Below are positions 1 to 6,956 of a stretch of DNA of 10,356 bases, piece after piece (the first letter of the stretch is position 1; each line of letters opens with the position of its first letter). The translations under genes and the position numbers were made by a program. The stretch comes from Chromera velia (taxonomy: Eukaryota > Sar > Chromeraceae). Under the pieces are notes generated by a model. It saw nothing but the letters and a program-made list of their open reading frames with translations. It had not been told where the DNA came from and ran no database searches. The stretch is taken from contig JAHBMJ010003554.1 of the NCBI GenBank assembly GCA_018398765.1, positions 1 through 10,356 on the forward strand. The letters are read 5' to 3'.

Positions 1-225
1 CCCCCCCCCCCCCCCCCCCTTCTCCCCTCCTCCCCCTCCCTCTCTCTTACTCTCTCTCTCTTACTCCCTTTCCCTCCGTCTCCTTCTCCTTCCCCCTCTC
101 TTTCTCTCTTAGTCTCTCTTTCTTTTTTTCTCTCACTCTCTGAGACTCTCTCTCACTCTCTTTTACACTTTCTCTTTCTCTCTCTATCTATCTCTCTCTC
201 TCTATCTTTCACTTTCTCTCTAGAA
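1..225. repeat. Poly-C and CT-rich low-complexity tract
   Basis: Bases 1-19 are all C. From there to about 225 the + strand is almost purely pyrimidine, made of CTCTCT, CTTT and CTAT runs. No gene is supported here. The tract may be a microsatellite beside the retroelement, and the opening C run may be partly an assembly edge. Confidence 0.9.
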
Positions 226-328
226 AAGGGTTGGGGGGGGCAAAAATGGAGAGTGTCTGAATGAAGAGGAGCGAGGGAACAATAAAGCTGTACCACCGCG
301 ACCGTTCTACTCTACTACCACCTGCAGC

Positions 329-594
329 TTCGTATTTGTTTTCCATCTTCGACTTTGAGCAAGCGACTGAAGGCTCGACCAAAGAGCCAGTGCCAAACGG
401 AGAAACCTGACCTAAATCAAACATAAGTCGGGGACTGGTGGATGCGTCTGGTCCTGCTGCTTTATAAAAGAGCAAAAGCAGTTGGAGAGAACGAATCCGT
501 CTCCAACTTTCTCCAACTGTCTCTCACTTCGAACTCCTTTTCTAGCTGCGATTTTGAGCAGCTGCCTAGAAGCTTGACCGAGGAACCAATACTA
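329..594. repeat. Diverged direct duplication, offset about 199 bases
   Basis: The stretch starting TTCG at 329 aligns with the stretch starting TTCG at 528 for roughly 65 bases with one or two small gaps. Both contain TTTGAGC followed by AGC, GCT(C/T)GACC and CCA. Many of the differences, and nearly all in the second half, are transitions. This suggests an old duplication, possibly subunits of a tandemly organised 5' leader. It was aligned by eye only. Confidence 0.55.
479..519. repeat. 10-base perfect inverted repeat
   Basis: CAGTTGGAGA at 479-488 is the exact reverse complement of TCTCCAACTG at 510-519. A second CTCCAAC at 501-507 offers an alternative pairing. It could form a hairpin in RNA or DNA. 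No function is evident, and a match this short can arise by chance. Confidence 0.5.
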
Positions 595-852
595 AGGAGC
601 CGAAGCAGAAATCTATGAAATTGGACAGATCTAAGCCTCGGTTTGAGCTCCGGGTATATTACTTGAGTGTAATTTCATCTGTCTGGTAATGATGAAATGC
701 CTGTCGTATGAAATTCAGTTTTTTGAACATTGCAGTGGTTTTCTTCGTTTGTGAGGACCAGAGAAGTTTATCAGGTTCAAAACTGAGTATTGGATTTGTG
801 TACTTACTATTCGCAATTTTACTCCCCTGGAAAACAAGTCGTACCTCAGGGA

Positions 853-912
853 TGAACTGACCAAACCGACTGAACTGACTGAACTGACCGAACTGCAGGA
901 ACTAAACTGAGA
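853..912. repeat. Degenerate ACTGA-type tandem repeat
   Basis: The motif AACTGAC or ACTGA recurs about six times with spacings of 5 to 10 bases. Two further copies lie near 1049-1068. It reads as a short degenerate minisatellite. No protein is encoded. Confidence 0.7.
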
Positions 913-1200
913 GAGAAACCTTTGCTTGTTCGTCTTCGGCAGAAAAGATAGGGAATCAAAGGAGATTGGGAGTTCTGATCTTTTTTTCTCTCCGTCTCCT
1001 TCTGTTCCGCCTCGGGTGATTTTCTTTAGAGGTTATCTGATAGACCTCTAACTGACATGAACTGACAGAAAGAATCTCACTGGCCCGTGACCCTTGGGGG
1101 AAAAAAGATACAGAAACAGAGTAGTCCATCTCCGTCCTTTCTGTTCCCCCTGAGGTACTTGTTTCTTCCCTTTCCTTCTCGTTTCTTCTCTGGCGACTCC

Positions 1201-1935
1201 ATGGATTCTGACGGCATAGTCACGAAGGCGTTCATTCGGGAGGCGCTTCGGGATGCGACGGCAGAGATGCGGAGGAGTTTCTATTCGCGGGAGGAGGGAG
1301 AAAGGATAGAGGCAAAGATAGGCAGACTGTCCGAACAGATGGACAGACTGAGAATTGAGCTGCAAGGAGGGGAAGAGAGCAGGGCAAGAATCATTGAGGG
1401 AATAGACTTTGTTCAGTTTGAGGGAAGAGTTCCCCTCCCCGAAGTAAAGAAAAAGATTGACCAGCAGCAGCTCACGGATCCGAATTCCCCCCTGGGTAGA
1501 TTCCTTAGAAACATTCACGAAAATGAAGTCTTGGCAGAGGCGGGGGCAGAGACGGATGGGCAGCTGCCTGTCTTCGAAATGAGCTCTGTGGTTGGCTTCG
1601 TTTCTTTTTGGGGAGGGGGCATTCTTTTCTTCTCTTCAGAACGGGCGGCGAACATTTTCTCCGGCGATGACTGCAGGGTTTACCCGCTCTTTGGTACGAT
1701 CTTAGAGTTCTCGCTCGACGACCCTCATCTCTCTGTGCACTTCTCTGTCCGGCCGGGGGCTGGAACTGCAAGTAAGTTCCTGCTTGCCTCGGCGAGTTTG
1801 AGGCATTTTAATAGATGGAGACAGGCTACATCTCTCGCCCTAGTAGGGGCATCGAACGCGCGTTTACCCCCCTTCTGCCTGCAGGTTTCGACGGGGCAGA
1901 GACCCCCCACCCATACTCAGAGATCCCTCGTGTAA
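1201..1935 (+). CDS. ORF1-like protein with coiled coil and RRM-like stretch
   Basis: The first ATG of the frame is at 1201 and gives 244 residues. The frame is open back to 1087 without an earlier ATG. Residues 30-57 are heptad-like and charged, consistent with a short coiled coil for oligomerisation. Residues 130-152 (GFVSF, then [13 protein letters not shown]) resemble the third strand and following helix of an RRM, the RNA-binding fold of many LINE ORF1 proteins; this is inference from pattern only. The likely role is binding element RNA in a ribonucleoprotein. The TAA at 1933-1935 may be the true end. However, the same frame reads on with similar Pro/Gly-rich character, so it could also be a premature stop. 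A third-frame stretch over 1860-2018 is also protein-like, so a frameshift near the end is possible. Confidence 0.6.
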   Translation: MDSDGIVTKAFIREALRDATAEMRRSFYSREEGERIEAKIGRLSEQMDRLRIELQGGEESRARIIEGIDFVQFEGRVPLPEVKKKIDQQQLTDPNSPLGRFLRNIHENEVLAEAGAETDGQLPVFEMSSVVGFVSFWGGGILFFSSERAANIFSGDDCRVYPLFGTILEFSLDDPHLSVHFSVRPGAGTASKFLLASASLRHFNRWRQATSLALVGASNARLPPFCLQVSTGQRPPTHTQRSLV

Positions 1936-1951
1936 GGCTCTTCCCCAGGAA

Positions 1952-1968
1952 GGGGGGGAGGGGATGGG
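1952..1968 (+). other. Potential G-quadruplex motif just after a stop codon
   Basis: Four runs of at least three G with loops of one to three bases fit the usual G-quadruplex pattern. It starts 16 bases after the TAA at 1933-1935. Structure in RNA or DNA is possible, but the surrounding DNA is G-rich and such motifs are common here. Confidence 0.4.
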
Positions 1969-2607
1969 AGGACAGAGACTGGGGAGAGGGGAGACAGACG
2001 GACAACCCCCCCCTTTAACCAAGAGGGTGGGGCTTATGGACAGGGGAGAATCGAGGACCAGATGAGGGGGACTCTGGAACGGGGGCGGGGGAACCCGAGC
2101 CCCCCTCTCCCTCCCTCTAATCGTTTCGGGCACGCTCCCCCCCCTGTAATCGATGGGGTCAGGAGGGGCATCGGGGGGGCCGGGTTGCATGTGGGAGGGA
2201 ACAAAGACTTCGCGCTGCCTCACCGGGGGGGAGCCACCCGGAATATAAATTCGGCCTCCAGGGAAAGGGAGAGGGAAGAGGGGAGAAGCAAAGGTGGGGA
2301 CAGGGGCAGAGGGAGAGTTGTGACGGACGGAACAGAAGGAACCGGAGGGGCGTGGCGAATGAGTGATAGGGATATGGAGAGGATGCAGCAGAGGGAGAGC
2401 AGACCTAACCCCGAGGGACAAGGATAGATGGGATTAAACGGGCCCCCTACCGGAGTCGGGGAGCCTCTGCTGGCGTTTCCCCAGCCCTCTCTCTCACACT
2501 CACTCCCTTACTCCAACCTCCCTCCCTTCCCTCAGATCCCCCAGTAGACGTGGCCTCACTACCGCCCCCAGTTTCCCCTGCCCCCATTCTTCTGCCCACC
2601 TGCGGGG

Positions 2608-2697
2608 GTGGGGGGTCAAGTTCCGGGAAATGTGCCGGTAGCTCCTCCTTGGATGGGGGGTCAGATTCCGGGGGTCTTACCGGTGGCTCCTCCGGAG
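2608..2697 (+). repeat. Two 45-base repeats encoding a Pro/Gly motif
   Basis: Units 2608-2652 and 2653-2697 each encode 15 residues of the form (V/M)GGQ(V/I)PG, two variable residues, then PVAPP and one more. Four codon pairs differ only synonymously (CAA/CAG, GGA/GGG, GTA/GTG, CCT/CCG). Three others are V/M, V/I and V/L swaps. This pattern suggests past selection on the protein in this frame. Confidence 0.7.
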
Positions 2698-2880
2698 ATG
2701 GAGGATCAGTTGGATAGGGGACATGGGAGAGGGGAAGAACGGTCTGCTCGGCCCATGGGGGGAAATCAGCCCTCCTTACAGGATCCGGCTATACTCTAGG
2801 TCGGACGGGGGGGAGGCCTCCCTCATCTAGCCGGCGGCCTGGCAGAGGGGCTAGGAGGGGGGAAAAGGAATGGGGAAACG

Positions 2881-3127
2881 GGTAGGAAGAAAAAGAAAAA
2901 GGGGAAGGGGGGTACTGGTGACGTGGAGATAGAGGATGCAGATAGGCAGGATCGACCTCGAACCCGGGATAGGGACATCGAGGCAGAGAGAGAGAGAGCA
3001 GAAGGAGGAAAAAAGAAAAGGGGGAAGGGGGGTGCTGGTGACGTGGTGATGGAGGATGCAGAGCAGGCTCGACCTCGAACCCGGGATAGAGACATCAAGG
3101 CAGTCTTAGACAGAGAGAGAGAGAGCA
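2881..3127 (+). repeat. Tandem duplication of about 120 bases, charged repeat
   Basis: The unit beginning near 2905 is repeated from about 3025 at an offset of 120 bases. Both encode GKGG(T/A)GDV, then E-D-A, then RPRTRDRDI. One internal 3-base deletion keeps the frame and changes the offset to 117. Near the GA run of the second unit the offset becomes 127, a net frame change (see the finding at 3100-3127). The product is rich in Arg, Asp, Glu and Lys. Confidence 0.8.
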
Positions 3128-3778
3128 GAAGGAGGGAAAAAGGAAAGAGAGGAGGAAGAGGAGAGACGAGTGCAAAGGAAGGAGGAGCAAAGAGAATCGG
3201 AGATAGATATTATTATGAGACAGACAGGTGTGGAGAGGGAGGTGGCAAGGCAGGCCCTGGCTGAGGGGGGGGACCTGATGGAGGCGATACTTAGCCTCAT
3301 GAATGAGCAGACAGAGACACAGCAGACGCAGAGAGGACCTCTGAGAAGGATACAACGGAGAGGGGAGGGGAAGGGATGGGACATCTTCCCTGGGGATTTC
3401 GGCAAGAGCACGGCAGCCGGGAAGGAAACCTCGTCTGTCCCCGTCACTCCTCTGGAGAAGCAACAGCAGCAGCCTGTTTCCCCGGCCCCCCTCTCCCCTC
3501 ACCCTGCAACTCCCGTGACGGTCCCACCCCAGCCCCCAACTGTCGTGCGTCTCCCTTCCCCAAGCAAGACAAATTCTTGGACGGTACCCCCCATGGCTGT
3601 CCTGAGAGAAAAGCTGAAGGCTGTTCTGGGATCTATCATCCCCCCCATTAAGGGGAGCAAGAGAGAGGGGGGTTCGCGGCCCATCCACTCTGGAAAAATT
3701 GGTAAGGGGTCTTCAGCTCGGGAATATTTGGTATTGAAGACTAGAGAAAATCAGCCTTCAATAGGTCAGATGTTTTGA
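3125..3778 (+). CDS. UBA-domain protein segment (NAC-alpha type) with Pro-rich tail
   Basis: This frame (codon start 3125, first in-frame ATG at 3215, TGA at 3776-3778) continues the charged repeat into a UBA domain at about 3200-3301. The visible pattern is IDIIMRQTGV, then R, ALAEGGDLMEAILSLMNE. It matches the C-terminal UBA of nascent-polypeptide-associated complex alpha: I-x-x-(I/V)-M-x-Q-x-x-V-x-R, then A-L, then D-(I/L)-x-x-A-I-x-x-L. UBA domains bind ubiquitin or other proteins; in NAC the complex sits at the ribosome exit. About 140 residues follow, rich in Pro, Ser, Thr and Lys. The true N-terminus probably lies upstream in the other frame, joined across a GA-repeat length change at about 3108-3126. 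Whether it belonged to ORF1 or to the N-terminus of pol is unknown. A host gene fragment captured by the element is another possibility. Confidence 0.6.
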   Translation, partial: AEGGKKEREEEEERRVQRKEEQRESEIDIIMRQTGVEREVARQALAEGGDLMEAILSLMNEQTETQQTQRGPLRRIQRRGEGKGWDIFPGDFGKSTAAGKETSSVPVTPLEKQQQQPVSPAPLSPHPATPVTVPPQPPTVVRLPSPSKTNSWTVPPMAVLREKLKAVLGSIIPPIKGSKREGGSRPIHSGKIGKGSSAREYLVLKTRENQPSIGQMF

Positions 3779-4698
3779 TTTCAGCAGTGTTTTTTGCCTT
3801 ATTTGAGCCTTTGTGGGAAAGTTTGGCAAGGGGGGGGCAAAAAAGGGAAAATTTGGCAGGGGTCTTAAAGTTCTGGTACCAAAAATTCCCGAGTGGATGG
3901 GCCACGGGGGGGTTTGACTCTGGGACAGAGGGGGGCAATAGGACAGAAAAGNGATATTATTATGAGACAGACAGGTGTGGAGAGGGAGGTGGCAAGGCAG
4001 GCCCTGGCTGAGGGGGGGGACCTGATGGAGGCGATACTTAGCCTCATGAATGAGCAGACAGAGACACAGCAGACGCAGAGAGGACCTCTGAGAAGGATAC
4101 AACGGAGAGGGGAGGGGAAGGGATGGGACATCTTCCCTGGGGATTTCGGCAAGAGCACGGCAGCCGGGAAGGAAACCTCGTCTGTCCCCGTCACTCCTCT
4201 GGAGAAGCAACAGCAGCAGCCTGTTTCCCCGGCCCCCCTCTCCCCTCACCCTGCAACTCCCGTGACGGTCCCACCCCAGCCCCCAACTGTCGTGCGTCTC
4301 CCTTCCCCAAGCAAGACAAATTCTTGGACGGTACCCCCCATGGCTGTCCTGAGAGAAAAGCTGAAGGCTGTTCTGGGATCTATCATCCCCCCCATTAAGG
4401 GGAGCAAGAGAGAGGGGGGTTCGCGGCCCATCCACTCTGGAAAAATTGGTAAGGGGTCTTCAGCTCGGGAATATTTGGTATTGAAGACTAGAGAAAATCA
4501 GCCTTCAATAGGTCAGATGTTTTGATTTCAGCAGTGTTTTTTGCCTTATTTGAGCCTTTGTGGGAAAGTTTGGCAAGGGGGGGGCAAAAAAGGGAAAATT
4601 TGGCAGGGGTCTTAAAGTTCTGGTACCAAAAATTCCCGAGTGGATGGGCCACGGGGGGGTTTGACTCTGGGACAGAGGGGGGCAATAGGACAGAAAAG
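3206..4698. repeat. 746-base perfect direct duplication around a single N
   Basis: 3206-3951 and 3953-4698 appear identical base for base by eye, at an offset of 747, with only N3952 between them. The first copy stops exactly at the N and the second starts exactly after it. Identical copies abutting a gap symbol are what an unmerged overlap between two contig ends looks like. The first copy ends at the start of a G-run motif that occurs twice locally (4573 and 4698), a plausible place for an assembler to break. Confidence 0.9.
3953..4525 (+). CDS. Second copy of the UBA and Pro-rich segment (probable assembly duplicate)
   Basis: This is the same frame and product as 3206-3778, with the UBA core at about 3953-4048 and TGA at 4523-4525. 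The sequence before the N (3951) is out of context: it belongs to the position before 4699. The joined frame running through the N is therefore artificial. If the duplication is collapsed, this copy is the one contiguous with the downstream DNA. Confidence 0.5.
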   Translation, partial: DIIMRQTGVEREVARQALAEGGDLMEAILSLMNEQTETQQTQRGPLRRIQRRGEGKGWDIFPGDFGKSTAAGKETSSVPVTPLEKQQQQPVSPAPLSPHPATPVTVPPQPPTVVRLPSPSKTNSWTVPPMAVLREKLKAVLGSIIPPIKGSKREGGSRPIHSGKIGKGSSAREYLVLKTRENQPSIGQMF

Positions 4699-5034
4699 CA
4701 AGGGGGGGGTCAAAAAAGGAAAATCAGAGTCGCAAGGGCCGGAGCGGCCCCTTTTCTGACTCTAGAAAGTGAGTCACTTTACTCTGTCTCTACCAGGGAG
4801 GGGGAAGAAGGTGATGACAGGTCTGTATGCACCTCCACGCTGGAAGAAGCCCCCCCCTTCTCCCTCTCCGAGGAAGAGGGAGAGGGGGGTTATATCTTTA
4901 GTGAAGAAGAAGGGGGAATGGTCCCAGCTGGGACTAGAAGGAGTCCTGAGGCGCAGAAGAGGTGGGAGGAGGAAAGAAGGAAAGAGAGGGACGAGTCCCT
5001 CGAGCAGAAGGGGGAAGTTTGGCCTGTGGACTAG
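4522..5034 (+). pseudogene. Acidic and charged coding piece of the element
   Basis: An open frame ends at TAG 5032-5034. From about 4690 it becomes strongly acidic: blocks such as SEEEGEGG and SEEEGG are followed by a Lys/Arg/Glu helix (RWEEERRKERDESLEQK). No domain is recognised. Past the TAG the frame stays plausible (Ser-rich, then ESEKGFGGE) until another TAG at 5116. The first part (4522-4690) overlaps the tail of the UBA frame and may be untranslated. Alternatively it may join the UBA frame through a putative 83-base intron (4449-4531), which would put the two in register. Confidence 0.4.
4573..4724. repeat. G8-CA6 direct repeat flanking a 98-base segment
   Basis: GCAA, eight G, C, six A, then GGGAAAAT at 4573-4599 recurs with one inserted T and one G fewer at 4698-4724. 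A related G8CAAAAA lies at 233-246. The two nearby copies may reflect replication slippage or the edges of an inserted segment. Confidence 0.6.
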
Positions 5035-5138
5035 CCGGTCTCATCTTATTCTTCCTCCTCCTCCTCTGCTGGGGTGAACGTGGGGGAGTCGGAAAAAGGA
5101 TTTGGGGGGGAGGTCTAGGTGGGGGATAGAAGGTAGTT

Positions 5139-5873
5139 TTGGTAGGCAGAGACCTCCCTCCTCCCTCTCTTCTCTCCCTCTCTCAGACAGCCAGTCAGAC
5201 AGTCAGTCGTGGGAATTTTAAAAGGGTTAGGGCAGGCTTCAGGAAGGCAGACACACAGATAGCAATTGATAGACTTCCCCCCTCACCTCCTTATTCTCAC
5301 CCCCCTGCTCTGAAGGATAGATTCCTTTCTTGTGATGAGGTGGAGGCCCTCATACAGGTGACTGTGCATGAGCGACCCTTCACCCTGGTTAAGAGAGGGG
5401 GTGAAAAATTAGGGAACGTAAGGAACTTTTCGCCCTCTCTCCCTCCCCGATCTGAGAAAAAAAAGCGCTTTTTTTTATACTTTGCTCCTCTTGCATCTGA
5501 TGATTACTGCATCTTATATCCCTCTTCTTCTTGTAGGCAGGAGAGTGCAGGAGAGTGCCACGGCCGGAGGGACAGGGGGCAAAGAAGAATGTATGACAGA
5601 AGGAAGAGGACCGTCATCAAATCTTCCGATCCACAGAAGCGCTCTTTTTCCCCCCAACCTCCTCCTCCTCCTCTTCCTTCCTCTCTCTCTTCTTCTAGCT
5701 TTTCTTTTTCTTCTTTATCTTCTTCTTCTTCTTCTTCTTCTTCTTCTTCTTCTTCTTCTTCGTCTTCTTCTTCTCCTTCTTCTTCTTTTTCTTCTTCTTC
5801 TTCTTCTACTTCGTTCTTCTCTTCCCCCTCTCCCGGCTCTGGTTTGGGCAAGAACAAGGGTGAGAACGGATAG
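5139..5873 (+). pseudogene. Ser-rich and basic coding piece in frame 3
   Basis: The first part (about 5205-5410) has a mixed protein-like composition, including KDRFLSCDEVEALIQVTVHE, with no recognised domain. A basic stretch at about 5565-5640 (RRDRGQRRMYDRRKR) could serve in nucleic-acid binding or nuclear entry. From 5645 the frame runs into a Ser-only tract encoded by a TTC microsatellite. It ends at TAG 5871, after which the same frame continues Ser/Pro-rich to TGA 6060. The DNA just before (5034-5138) contains several stops and a frame change. This is probably a decayed interior part of a long pol N-terminal region. The Ser tract may be no more than microsatellite translated. Confidence 0.35.
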
Positions 5874-6055
5874 GGAGGGGTAGGGGGGGAGAGATCGGAC
5901 CACCGGGGGTATCCCTTGTCTTCTTCCTCTTTCTCTTTTTCTCCATTTTCTTCTTCTTCTCCTTTCCCTTCCTCTTCTTCTTCTCATTCTTCTCCTCCCA
6001 TTCCTTCCGCATCTCCCTTTCTACTTTTTTCCTTTCTTTCCCCCCCTCCAGTACT
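5645..6055. repeat. TTC/CTT trinucleotide microsatellite and pyrimidine-rich tract
   Basis: The core at 5708-5820 is nearly pure TTC with scattered CTC, GTC and TTT units. Looser TTC/TCC-rich DNA continues to 6055, interrupted by a purine-rich island at 5846-5900. Depending on frame, it reads as Ser, Leu or Phe on the + strand and Glu, Lys or Arg on the - strand. Open frames over it on both strands are therefore not evidence of genes. Confidence 0.9.
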
Positions 6056-6058
6056 GGT

Positions 6059-6457
6059 GTGAGGGTATCCGCCTATGACAGGGCTGGGGGAGAGGGACGG
6101 GTAACGCCTGTGACATGGCAGTCCGGACCCTCCCCCCACCCGATTCGATTCGATTCTTTCTCAGGACCCTGCAGGTGTTGTGCCGGAGGGGAAGGGGGCC
6201 TCCGGGTCAGTCCCTCCTCTCACCCGATTCGAACCGTCTTGATCGATCGATTGACTGATTCTCTTCCCCCTGTGTTTTCTTCTTCTTCTCATTCTTCATC
6301 TTCCTCTCCTCTTCCTACTTGTGAATCGATGAATGTCCCTCCTGTTCGCGTTCAAACAGAGGAAGGGTGCGTTGGGGGTGTCCGGGAGGGTGCATGGGGA
6401 TGTGGGTCGGGCTTTTTTCCCCTCTTCTTCTTCCTCTCCTCTTTTTTCTCCTCTTGA
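6059..6457 (+). pseudogene. Coding piece in frame 2 between two frame changes
   Basis: The first half (6059-6290) is a mixed sequence with a Cys cluster (CRCC) and two copies of a CACCCGATTCGA motif (6137 and 6221). The second half is Ser-rich, then CESMNVPPVRVQTEEG. From about 6400 it collapses into Phe/Leu runs, while frame 3 becomes the Ser/Pro-rich sequence typical of this element. A frameshift between about 6340 and 6420 is therefore likely. No function is recognised. Confidence 0.3.
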
Positions 6458-6956
6458 TCCGTCTTTCTCTTCCCCATCCCTCCCATCTTTTTCTTCTTCT
6501 TCTTCTCCTATCTCTTCATCATCTCTTCCCTCTCTCCCTTTGCCTCCTCTTCCCCCTCCTATCCCAGAAACGCACGTGCAAGATACAGTTGAGTCTGAGT
6601 GTTGGGAGGCCCAGGTCATCTCCCCATATGAGGAGCCTTTGCTCGCTGCTCCACCATTGTCCCCACGCTCTGCTTCTCCTGTCCCCCCCTCATGCCTTCA
6701 CTACAGCTCTCCCACGGTTGGGGAAGCGGGGATCAGAGGGGCTCTCGGTATTCCTGAGACCTCCCCCCGAGACATTCTGCAGAAATGCAGGAGAAATGCT
6801 GACAAAAAGATTGCCAGAAGACTCAGAGAGAGGGAGGGACTACGAAGAAGGCTTCGGGGGAGAAGAGAAAAAAACTGCTCCACATGTGGAGGTGCCCTGA
6901 GAGGAGGCAGATACCCTGACTTCCTCTGCAGCACCGAGGAGGAGGTGCAGGCCTAG
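6333..6956 (+). pseudogene. Ser/Pro-rich piece with basic helix and Cys motif
   Basis: This frame-3 segment ends at TAG 6954-6956, directly followed in the same frame by the pre-endonuclease segment. Residues 28-120 are Ser/Pro-rich. Residues 157-180 are very basic (KKIARRLRERE, then RRRLRGRREK) and could be a nucleic-acid-binding or nuclear-localisation helix. Directly after come C182-x2-C185 and C199, possibly the remnant of a zinc-binding knuckle. No fourth ligand is clear, so this is only suggestive. The first residues (6333-6400) are likely out of frame. Reading through the TAG joins an EEEVQA end to a VQAEEEEP start, which looks continuous. Confidence 0.4.

Larger units (their letters stand above)
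226..1086. other. Non-coding stretch, possible 5' leader of the LINE
   Basis: No convincing gene is present on either strand. An 88-codon minus-strand frame at 209-475 lacks recognisable features. The base composition is balanced, unlike the G-rich DNA downstream. The stretch contains a diverged direct duplication (329-395 and 528-594), a 10-base inverted repeat (479-488 and 510-519) and a short ACTGA-type repeat (853-912). It lies just upstream of the first element frame, so it may be the element's 5' untranslated region or promoter. No target-site duplication or 5' boundary could be fixed, so it could equally be host DNA. Confidence 0.5.
1936..3115 (+). pseudogene. Gly/Pro-rich and charged continuation of the first frame, with stops
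   Basis: After the TAA at 1933 the same frame continues to about 3115, broken only by TAG at 2425, 2545 and 2797. Its product would be Gly/Arg-rich (1936-2424), Pro-rich (2428-2796), then Lys/Arg/Glu/Asp-rich (2850-3115). Two internal repeats support coding history in this frame. One is a 15-codon Pro repeat whose copies differ largely by synonymous or conservative changes. The other is a 40-codon charged repeat whose internal 3-base indel keeps frame. No enzyme domain is recognised. The stops suggest decay, although a spacer between two proteins or suppressed stops cannot be excluded. The + strand is strongly G-rich, so a long open frame is partly favoured by composition. Confidence 0.45.

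Noticed and set aside
209-475. Minus-strand frame of 88 codons near the start
   Set aside because: No motif, no family resemblance, and it begins inside the diverged leader-like region.
1864-2421. Minus-strand frame of 185 codons opposite the Gly/Pro-rich region
   Set aside because: Pro/Ser composition follows from the G-rich complement. The 45-base repeat downstream supports the + strand frame instead.
3095-4435. Long minus-strand open frames (197 and 225 codons) over the UBA and Pro-rich region
   Set aside because: They mirror the + strand coding frame, are Leu/Ser-rich from the complement of charged and Pro codons, occur in both copies of the duplication, and one runs through the N.
3206-4698. 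Recent biological tandem duplication giving two UBA domains
   Set aside because: The copies end exactly at a single N with no visible mismatch, so an assembly artefact is simpler.
5418-5536. Possible intron with donor AACGTAAGG and acceptor CTTCTTCTTGTAG
   Set aside because: The sites look good, but removing the 119 bases leads into a frame with a stop at about 5594, and CT-rich DNA produces acceptor-like sites by chance.
5482-5987. Open frames encoding poly-Leu, poly-Glu or poly-Arg
   Set aside because: They are translations of the TTC microsatellite in other frames or on the other strand.
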